DNA from: an uncultured Eubacteriales bacterium
GTDB lineage: Bacteria > Bacillota > Clostridia > Oscillospirales > Butyricicoccaceae
NCBI GenBank assembly: GCA_934675045.1
Contig: CAKUPI010000002.1
Span: forward strand, 1 to 29,768
DNA: 29,768 nucleotides
Reading direction: 5' to 3'
Under the pieces are notes generated by a model. The model was not told the origin of the DNA. It saw nothing but the letters and a program-made list of their open reading frames with translations, and searched no databases. Shown here in pieces: positions 24,118-29,768 of this stretch. The translations under genes were made by a program, and so were the position numbers. The stretch's first letter is position 1. Each line of letters starts with the position of its first letter.

Positions 24118-24972
24118 TCATGATTGTTCGCTGACAATGCAGGCGCGCACCTCGTTGAACAGCTCCATCGCCATTTCAAAATACGGCGCCTCCCACACAG
24201 CTGTCCGCTCTGCGAAGGACCCTTTCCACGGTATGGACTCGGGCGCGGCAAAACGAAAGCCCTCCGTCAGCTCCATCGAACAGCGGCAGGCCCCGTCCAT
24301 CAGGGCGGGCAGCTTTTCACCGGCTTTTTGCAGCGCATCCAGCACGCCGCTGTAAATCAGGGGATAAGTCTCCTGCGGTGACGGCTCCCAGCCCCTGCGT
24401 TTGTCCTTGACGGTGATGCAGCTGACCGTGGATGCCAGTTCCTTTGCCTCCCTGTGCGAAGCCGCACACCCGATATTGGCCAGAAAGGGGGTGCCGCGAA
24501 AGCTCAGAACAGCTGTTCCGATTTCGGCAATATGCTTTTGGTTGACCCAAAATGCCTTGATGGGCGGCGACTGAATGGTGTGGGCAAAATAGGCGTCCGG
24601 CTCTCCGAAGCGCGCATGCTGACCGACGGTGACAATTCCGTACGGCTCCCATTCGGCCTGCCCCCGAATGCGCCGCCAGTGGAACTCGCGGTTGGGAACG
24701 TCAAAGACCCGCACCTTTTCCGGCAGTTTTTCCAGCATGACGTTGTGCTCTGCACAGCCGGCATAATGTGCATCGTAGAGCAAAATATCGTCGATGCCGA
24801 AATCGGCTGCCGCCTCGCAGACAGCCAGCACATCGCTTGTGATGCAGGCTCTGCCGTATTCCCGCCACAGAGTGCCCCCGGGGTACATTTCGGCGTGCCT
24901 GCATGCCTCTTTGCTGCGGTCAAAAATGCCGCTGGCCCCCTCCATATCCGCATAGACAATCAGCTGCCTCAC
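24118..24972 (-). CDS. dppA: M55 family D-aminopeptidase (DppA type)
   Basis: A zinc D-aminopeptidase that releases N-terminal D-residues such as D-Ala from short peptides, in the cytoplasm. With the GTG start at 24972 it has 284 residues (Bacillus DppA 274). Zinc-site residues align with Bacillus DppA: D9 and E11 in YADMEGASG, H69 in DAH, H119 in GQHAR and E150 in IAEIG. H131 matches the active-site His. The GTG is chosen because AAGGAAGTG lies seven bases upstream and it gives the usual short lead to DMEG. ATG at 24993 (291 residues) and 25044 (308, overlapping asparaginase) are alternatives with weaker sites. It lies 37 bp after the asparaginase gene and should share its promoter. Wall turnover peptides or imported D-peptides are plausible substrates. 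Confidence 0.87.
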   Translation of the reverse strand: MRQLIVYADMEGASGIFDRSKEACRHAEMYPGGTLWREYGRACITSDVLAVCEAAADFGIDDILLYDAHYAGCAEHNVMLEKLPEKVRVFDVPNREFHWRRIRGQAEWEPYGIVTVGQHARFGEPDAYFAHTIQSPPIKAFWVNQKHIAEIGTAVLSFRGTPFLANIGCAASHREAKELASTVSCITVKDKRRGWEPSPQETYPLIYSGVLDALQKAGEKLPALMDGACRCSMELTEGFRFAAPESIPWKGSFAERTAVWEAPYFEMAMELFNEVRACIVSEQS

Positions 24973-25009
24973 GCTTTGCACTTCCTTTCGCATTGGCTCA
25001 TCCCAGTTT

Positions 25010-26014
25010 CTAATAGCTTGCAAAAATGCTGCGGATTTCCGCAATATCCGAGGTTTGCGTCAGTGCCAGCTGCAAAAGCAGCCGGGCCTTCTGCGGCGAA
25101 AAGGCGCCGCTCGCCACCGAGCCGTACTGCTCGTCGGGCATACCGCCGTTTCGGCCGACCCTGCCGCCCGGCACGCGGGAGGCGCGCACAAAAACCGGCT
25201 TTTCCCCCGGCCAGCTGTGGTAAAGGTCGCGAAGGGCGGGCGGAACGGAGCCATTTCCGCTGCCGGCCACGACCACGCCCCTGCACCGGCTTTCCAGCGC
25301 GGCGCGCAGCAGAAGCTCGCCGCAGCCGGTGTGGGTATAGACAATCTCGACCCGCGGCAGCGCCGAAAGGCCCGACACGTCAAACCGGCTCTGCGCCGTG
25401 TGCGGACGCAGCGGCGCGTAGTCGTAATACACCTCGCTCCCGATGACGGCGCCAAGGCGCCCGCCCTCCATGCACTGAAAGGCGTCGGTCCGGTAGGTCG
25501 AGGCCTTGACGGCGTCGCGCGCCGACAGCAGCCGGTCGTCCATGCAGACCAGCACCCCCATGCCGCAGCTCTGCCGGTCGGCCGCCGCCAGAATGGCGTT
25601 GAGCAGGTTGAGCGGCCCATCGGCACTGAGCACCGTTGAAGGGCGCATGGCGCCGGTGACGACGACCGGCTTGCGGCTGCGCACCGTCAGGTTGAGGAAA
25701 AAGGCCGTTTCCTCCATGGTGTCGGTGCCGTGCGTCAGCACGGCGCCGTCGACGTCGTCGCGGGCCAGCACCTCGTTCAGGCGCGCCGCCAGACGCAAAA
25801 GCTCCCCGTCCCCCAGCATACAGCTGCCCATTGCAAAAATCTGCTCGGCCGTGATGTGTACGCGCTCCTCGATGCCCGGAATGGCGTCGACCAGCGCTCT
25901 TGCGTCAAAGGCAAAGCTTGTATACCCCGTCGTCTGCGTGGGGCTGACCGGCTTTGCCGCGATGGTCCCCCCGGTGGAAAGGACGTAAACGTGCGGCAAC
26001 CGACTGCGGCTCAT
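25010..26014 (-). CDS. Type II-like L-asparaginase
   Basis: Hydrolyses L-asparagine (and possibly glutamine) to aspartate and ammonia. It has 334 residues. Active-site residues of the family are all present: T17 in STGGTIA, Y31, T97-D98 in HGTDTMEET and K170 in SARDAVK. The closing region has VPGGRVG and SGAFSPQKARLLLQLAL, common in secreted-type asparaginases, yet there is no signal peptide, so it acts in the cytoplasm. The ATG at 26014 has GGGAGG seven bases upstream. The frame is open further to 26146 but that stretch is leader. It is the first gene of an operon with dppA. Confidence 0.93.
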   Translation of the reverse strand: MSRSRLPHVYVLSTGGTIAAKPVSPTQTTGYTSFAFDARALVDAIPGIEERVHITAEQIFAMGSCMLGDGELLRLAARLNEVLARDDVDGAVLTHGTDTMEETAFFLNLTVRSRKPVVVTGAMRPSTVLSADGPLNLLNAILAAADRQSCGMGVLVCMDDRLLSARDAVKASTYRTDAFQCMEGGRLGAVIGSEVYYDYAPLRPHTAQSRFDVSGLSALPRVEIVYTHTGCGELLLRAALESRCRGVVVAGSGNGSVPPALRDLYHSWPGEKPVFVRASRVPGGRVGRNGGMPDEQYGSVASGAFSPQKARLLLQLALTQTSDIAEIRSIFASY

Positions 26015-26034
26015 GCATATTCCTCCCGTTGAAA

Positions 26035-26088
26035 GCGGCCGCGTGCACACGGCCGCCCGTTTTTTTCTCCGGCGGACGGGCTTTTTTT
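26035..26088 (+). terminator. Two overlapping plus-strand terminator-like hairpins inside the asparaginase leader
   Basis: GCGGCCG (26035-26041) pairs with CGGCCGC (26050-26056) before T7 (26060-26066). GCCCGT (26055-26060) pairs with ACGGGC (26076-26081) before T7 (26082-26088). The stems share bases. No plus-strand gene precedes them. On the minus strand they form hairpins just upstream of the asparaginase ribosome site. Confidence 0.5.
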
Positions 26089-26184
26089 GCACAGGCTCCG
26101 CCCCGCCGCTCTCCTGTTTTTCCGCCCCCGGCGCCCGTTTCTTCAAAAACGCCCGCTTTCGCGTCCAAACATTCTTCTTTTACC

Positions 26185-26193
26185 AGTATAGCA
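26185..26193 (-). promoter_or_regulatory. Extended -10 promoter of the asparaginase-dppA operon
   Basis: On the minus strand TGC precedes TATACT (26190-26185). The -35 is weak. The block TGTGCTATACTG is identical to that upstream of mscS. The transcript would start near 26178 and carry a leader of about 164 nt. This and the xpaC promoter fill the 334-bp gap together with the hairpins at 26035-26088. Confidence 0.6.
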
Positions 26194-26246
26194 CATCGTC
26201 CGCGCTTTTCCACTCTCTTTTTTCCTCTGCCGCGCCCGCGCTTTTC

Positions 26247-26275
26247 TTGACACCGGCGGCCGCAGCATGTAAGAT
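26247..26275 (+). promoter_or_regulatory. Promoter of the xpaC-telA operon
   Basis: A perfect TTGACA (26247-26252), 17 bp, TAAGAT (26270-26275). The -10 is the same variant as in the gdhA promoter. The leader is about 67 nt. Confidence 0.75.
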
Positions 26276-26348
26276 AAAGCTATGGCTGAATTGTCTTGTA
26301 TCCGCCCTGCGGGCTTGCCCGCACAACCGATGAAAAGCAGGTGACACT

Positions 26349-27038
26349 ATGCAAAATCCCGGCGCGAAGCGCATGGAGGAAAAGCTTGTTCCCTCCCCGC
26401 TTCCGCAGTACGCGGCCGGCGTGTTCTGGCTGCTGTACGCGCTCTTTCTCCCCCTTTACCGCATCGGCGACTTTCTCCTTGCCGCCGCGCTGTCGGCCGT
26501 CCTTTTTCTCGTGTGCAAAAAGGTTTTTCCGCCCAAAAAGGTCCTTGTCCCCGTGCCCGAGGTCTTTGCCTACACCGGCGACGAGGCCGTCGACTCCCTG
26601 CTGCGCGACGGGCGCCGCTGTCTTTCCGACATCTCGGCCGTCTGCTCCAAAATCGCCGACCCCACCGTGCGGCACGAATCCTCCCGCGCGCTGTCGGCCT
26701 GCGGCAAAATCTTTGATTATGTGGCCAAAAACCCCGCCTCAGCCCCCGAAATCCGGCGTTTTGTCCATTACCATCTGCCCACCGTGCTCAAAATGCTCAC
26801 CTCCTACGAAGAGATGGAGGAGCAGGGCGTAAAGGGCGAGAACATCGAAAACGCCATGGCCCGGGTTGAATCTGTGCTGAAAAACGTGGCCGACGCCTTT
26901 GAAAAGCAGCTTGACAAGCTCTTTGCCGGCCAGACGCTTGACATTTCCACCGACATCACCGTGCTCGAGGGCATGCTGCATCAGGAAGGGCTGTCCTCAA
27001 GCACCTTTAACGACACTATCAGGAGGAAGCAACCATGA
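26349..27038 (+). CDS. xpaC: XpaC family membrane protein
   Basis: Member of the 5-bromo-4-chloroindolyl-phosphate-hydrolysis (XpaC) family, named for a phenotype; its molecular function is not established. The 229 residues contain two adjacent membrane helices (about 20-36 and 40-57). A helical cytoplasmic domain follows (DEAVDSLLRDGRRCLSDI, then HYHLPTVLKMLTSYEEMEEQ). The ATG at 26349 has AGGTGA four bases upstream. It is the first gene after the promoter at 26247-26275 and overlaps telA by four bases (ATGA). The same xpaC-telA order is known from Bacillus (xpaC-yaaN), which supports a shared role. Confidence 0.88.
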   Translation: MQNPGAKRMEEKLVPSPLPQYAAGVFWLLYALFLPLYRIGDFLLAAALSAVLFLVCKKVFPPKKVLVPVPEVFAYTGDEAVDSLLRDGRRCLSDISAVCSKIADPTVRHESSRALSACGKIFDYVAKNPASAPEIRRFVHYHLPTVLKMLTSYEEMEEQGVKGENIENAMARVESVLKNVADAFEKQLDKLFAGQTLDISTDITVLEGMLHQEGLSSSTFNDTIRRKQP

Positions 27039-28186
27039 ACGACAACCAGAACACCCCCCAAACCGAAGAAGTCCAGCTGCCCGAGCTGACCCTGACCCCC
27101 TTCGCCGAGCCGGAGGCGGCCAAAAAGCCCGAGGTCACCCCCGCCGTCCTCGACGAGAGCAGCCTGACCCCCGCCGAGCGGCAGGCCGTGGCCGACTTTG
27201 CCGGCAAAATTGATATTACCAACACCAACATGGTGCTGCAATACGGCTCGAGCGCACAGCAGAAAATGGCCGACTTCTCCGAAAGCGCCCTGAAAAACGT
27301 CCGCACCAAGGACCTGGGCGAAGTCGGCGGCATGCTGTCCGACCTCGTCGTCGAGCTCAAGGGCTTTTCCGAGGACGCCGAAAACGACGGCAAGGGCTTT
27401 TTGGGCTTTTTCAAAAAAACCGGCAGCAAAATCGCCTCGCTGCAGGCCAGTTACAGCAAGGCCGAGGTCAACGTTGACAAAATCTGCGCCGCCCTTGAAA
27501 GCCATCAGGTGCAGCTTTTTAAAGACATCGCCCTGCTCGACGAGATGTACGAAAAAAACCTGCTCAACCACAAAGAGCTGTCCATGTACATTCTGGCCGG
27601 CAAGAAAAAGCTCGCGCAGATGCGCGCCGAGACGCTGCCGCAGATGATCGAAAAGGCCCGGCGCACCGGCGCCCCCGAGGACACGCAGGCGGCCAACGAC
27701 ATGGCGGCCATGTGCAACCGCTTTGAGAAAAAGCTGCACGACCTCGACCTCACGCGCGTGATTTCCATTCAGATGGCGCCGCAGATTCGCCTTGTGCAGG
27801 GCAACGATAGCCTGATGGCGGAAAAAATCCAGACGACGCTGACCAACACCATCCCCCTGTGGAAAAGCCAGATGGTGCTCGCCCTCGGCCTCGCCCATTC
27901 CCAGCAGGCCATGGAGGCGCAGCGTCAGGTTTCCGATATGACCAACGAGCTTTTGCGCAAAAACGCCGAAAAGCTCAAGATGACGACGGTGGAAACCGCC
28001 CGCGAAAGCGAGCGCGGCATTGTCGACATCGAAACGCTGACCTACACCAACCAGCAGCTCATCTCCACCATCGACGAGGTTCTCACCATTCAGGCCGAGG
28101 GCCGGCAGAACCGCCGCGCCGCCGAGCAGGAGCTGGGCCGAATCGAGGGCGAACTCAAGCAAAAGCTGCTTGAGGTGCGGAACTGA
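27035..28186 (+). CDS. telA: TelA family protein (toxic anion resistance, YaaN-like)
   Basis: A 383-residue, largely helical cytoplasmic protein of the TelA family, linked to tellurite and cell-envelope stress resistance; the mechanism is not known. An acidic, Pro-rich N-terminus (about 1-45) precedes helical segments with family motifs such as SLQASYSKAEVNVDKI, LDEMYEKNLLNHKEL and RFEKKLHDLDLTRVISIQM-AP-QIRL. The end is coiled-coil-like (AEQELGRIEGELKQKLLEV). The ATG at 27035 has AGGAGG eight bases upstream and is coupled to xpaC by an ATGA overlap. The next gene begins two bases after the stop. Confidence 0.92.
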   Translation: MNDNQNTPQTEEVQLPELTLTPFAEPEAAKKPEVTPAVLDESSLTPAERQAVADFAGKIDITNTNMVLQYGSSAQQKMADFSESALKNVRTKDLGEVGGMLSDLVVELKGFSEDAENDGKGFLGFFKKTGSKIASLQASYSKAEVNVDKICAALESHQVQLFKDIALLDEMYEKNLLNHKELSMYILAGKKKLAQMRAETLPQMIEKARRTGAPEDTQAANDMAAMCNRFEKKLHDLDLTRVISIQMAPQIRLVQGNDSLMAEKIQTTLTNTIPLWKSQMVLALGLAHSQQAMEAQRQVSDMTNELLRKNAEKLKMTTVETARESERGIVDIETLTYTNQQLISTIDEVLTIQAEGRQNRRAAEQELGRIEGELKQKLLEVRN

Positions 28187-28188
28187 TC

Positions 28189-28740
28189 ATGGCGGACAAA
28201 CTGCGAAACCCCCGCTTTGCCACCGCCGCCATGGCGGTGATGATAGCCCTTGCCGTCGTGCTGGGCGGCGGGCGGTCCCTGCGCGCGCTCAGGCGCGGCG
28301 TCGACGACATTTTCTGGAACGGCGTCGACGGCGACGGCATCGGCGTTGCCTCTGACCTTTGCAAAAACCGCGACGACGCCTACAACCTGCTGAGCGTCGC
28401 CCGGGGCTATGCCGTGCCGCAGGCCTCGCTCGACGCCCTTGAAGACGCCATATCGGACTTCGACGAGTCCGGGCGCGACGCCGGAAAGCTCGCCGAGGCC
28501 AACACGGCCCTGACCCGCGCCCTCACGGCGCTGTACGAGGACCTGGGCCGCCAGACGCTGTCCGAGCGCGACGAGGGCTACCGGCAAAGCCTTTACCACA
28601 ATGTGCTGGCCCGCAGCGACACCATGCGCCGCGACGGCTACAACGCGGCGGCGCAGGCCTTCAACCAGAAGCTTGGGCGTTTCCCCGCCAGCGTCCTGCG
28701 TGTCATCACCTTTGTCACCCCCGCACCCCTCTTCCGCTGA
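28189..28740 (+). CDS. LemA-like membrane protein
   Basis: A 183-residue protein with one N-terminal membrane helix (about 12-27, possibly an uncleaved anchor) and a four-helix-like domain. The DDAYNLLSVARGY, YHNVLARSDTMRRDGYNAAAQAFN and final FPASVLRVITFVTPAPLFR patterns resemble the LemA family (typical end YN...F..FPAS..A...GF....PLF). The Asn of the family start motif is less clear, so this is a divergent member. The ATG at 28189 follows telA by two bases with GAGGTG upstream. LemA and TPM-domain proteins are often neighbours, as here. Confidence 0.75.
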   Translation: MADKLRNPRFATAAMAVMIALAVVLGGGRSLRALRRGVDDIFWNGVDGDGIGVASDLCKNRDDAYNLLSVARGYAVPQASLDALEDAISDFDESGRDAGKLAEANTALTRALTALYEDLGRQTLSERDEGYRQSLYHNVLARSDTMRRDGYNAAAQAFNQKLGRFPASVLRVITFVTPAPLFR

Positions 28741-28762
28741 GGGTGCACAGAAAGGACGGTTC

Positions 28763-29764
28763 ATGAAAAACACAGCTTTCCGCAGGCTCGCCGCGCTGGC
28801 GCTGGCCCTGTTTCTGTGTACGGCGCCGCTGCTCGCCGCCCCGTCGGTGCCCGATCCGACCGCCGGCTTTTACGCCGGCGACTTTGCCGGCGTGCTCTCC
28901 GACGACCTCGAACAGTACATCATCGACAAGAACCAGGCGCTCGCCTCCGCGTCCGGGGCGCAGATCGTCGTCGTCACCGTCGACTTTCTGGACGGGTACG
29001 ACATCGTCGATTACGCTGTCACCCTCTTCAACAGCTGGAAAATCGGCTCCTCGGAGTATAATAACGGCTATTTAATCCTGCTCGCTATCTTTGACGAGAA
29101 CTATTATTCGCTGCCCGGCAAGGGCCTTGAGGATGTGTTCGACGGCGGCACCATTGACGAGCTGCAATGGAACTACCTCGAAGAGGACTTTGCCGCGGGC
29201 GATTATGACAAGGGTGTACGCGCCTATTTTGACGCCGTGCTCGGCGTCATGGAAAAGCAGTACGGCTCGGCTCCCGCCTCGTCCGGCCAGCCGGCCGCCG
29301 CCCCCTCGGCGGGCGGCGGTTATGAAACCGCACCCGGCCGCCCGGGCGGATTTGGGCTGCCCAACGCCCTTTTCCTTTTCGTTTTGGTCATCATTTTGCT
29401 GGCCGTCATCCTTTCGCTGTCCGGCCTGCGCGCCATCCGCTCGCCCTACCGGCGGCGCTGGTTCTTCTGGGGCCCGATGGTTCCCCGCAGGCCGCGGCCT
29501 CCCCGGCCTCCCCGTCCGCCTTACGGCGGCTTCGGCGGTCCCCGGCGCCCGGGTGGCCCCGGAAGCCCGGGTGGCACCGGCCGACCGGGTGGCGGCGGGA
29601 GCTTTGGCAGCTTTGGCGGCGGCATGTCCCGCGGCGGCGGTGCCGGACGCCGGCCGGGCGGCTCGGGCGGCTTGGGCGGAAGCTTGGGCGGAAGCCGCGG
29701 CAGCAGCAGCCGGGGCGGGGGCGGAATGTCGCGTGGCGGCGGCGCCGGACGCCGCGGCCGGTGA
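28763..29764 (+). CDS. TPM-domain (YgcG/Psb32-like) membrane protein with Gly/Arg/Ser-rich tail
   Basis: A 333-residue protein: signal peptide (about 1-26), extracytoplasmic TPM domain (about 33-165; AGVLSDDLEQYI, GAQIVVVTVDFLDG, YNNGYLILLAI), flexible linker, and a membrane helix (about 202-223). A cytoplasmic tail of about 110 residues is Pro/Arg-rich, then Gly/Ser/Arg-rich. The TPM fold in relatives has phosphatase-like or structural roles; which applies here is not known. The tail holds two exact copies of GGGMSRGGGAGRR (285-297 and 319-331). The ATG at 28763 has AAAGGA nearby. It ends four bases before the window edge, so any terminator lies outside. Confidence 0.88.
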   Translation: MKNTAFRRLAALALALFLCTAPLLAAPSVPDPTAGFYAGDFAGVLSDDLEQYIIDKNQALASASGAQIVVVTVDFLDGYDIVDYAVTLFNSWKIGSSEYNNGYLILLAIFDENYYSLPGKGLEDVFDGGTIDELQWNYLEEDFAAGDYDKGVRAYFDAVLGVMEKQYGSAPASSGQPAAAPSAGGGYETAPGRPGGFGLPNALFLFVLVIILLAVILSLSGLRAIRSPYRRRWFFWGPMVPRRPRPPRPPRPPYGGFGGPRRPGGPGSPGGTGRPGGGGSFGSFGGGMSRGGGAGRRPGGSGGLGGSLGGSRGSSSRGGGGMSRGGGAGRRGR

Positions 29765-29768
29765 CAGA

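Noticed and set aside
1..29768. CRISPR arrays, tRNA or rRNA genes, insertion sequences, phage genes
   Set aside because: No evenly spaced direct repeats, cloverleaf-like sequence, rRNA segment, transposase or phage protein was seen on reading both strands.

Overview
The window is about 30 kb of GC-rich DNA (roughly 60% G+C by eye) from a bacterial chromosome. I count 25 protein genes, tightly packed on both strands, with Shine-Dalgarno sites of the AAGGAGG type, sigma-A style promoters and many rho-independent terminators. The glutamate dehydrogenase resembles that of Clostridium symbiosum. XpaC/TelA genes, lipoproteins with lipoboxes and GTG/TTG starts are also present. Together these point to a GC-rich anaerobic Firmicute, probably an Oscillospiraceae-like Clostridium relative that lives on peptides and amino acids. 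No tRNA, rRNA, CRISPR array, insertion sequence or phage gene was seen.

Layout. Positions 1-7256 (minus strand) hold a run of five genes: a zinc-ribbon PlsC-like acyltransferase, two tandem paralogous S9 serine peptidases, a DUF3298-type lipoprotein, and the start of an RlmD-type 23S rRNA methyltransferase cut by the window edge. Positions 7486-9503 (plus strand) hold a secreted cell-wall amidase and an MscS channel, each with its own promoter and terminator. Positions 9564-18865 (minus strand) form one long operon: peptide permease genes in the order B, C, D, F, A, then an M14 metallocarboxypeptidase and two overlapping amidohydrolase genes. One of those two amidohydrolases has lost all the metal-binding histidines. 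The operon has a strong promoter with two GAGT-N4-ACTC palindromes upstream and a roughly 200-nt structured leader. Positions 19372-22648 (plus strand) carry a RocB-like M20 peptidase and a glutamate dehydrogenase. Positions 22925-26014 (minus strand) hold a YfbR 5'-nucleotidase with a small membrane protein, and a type II asparaginase with a DppA D-aminopeptidase. Positions 26349-29764 (plus strand) are a four-gene operon: XpaC, TelA, LemA-like, TPM-domain protein.

How it fits together. Most of the window serves nitrogen and peptide catabolism. Oligopeptides are imported by the Opp-like transporter and cut by cytoplasmic S9, M14, M20 and M55 peptidases. The resulting Asn and Glu are deaminated by asparaginase and a probably NAD-linked glutamate dehydrogenase. 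The amidohydrolase pair at the end of the transport operon has no assigned substrate. It is the best candidate here for an undescribed activity, perhaps on blocked or cyclic peptides. The XpaC-TelA-LemA-TPM operon looks like a separate membrane or envelope-stress module.
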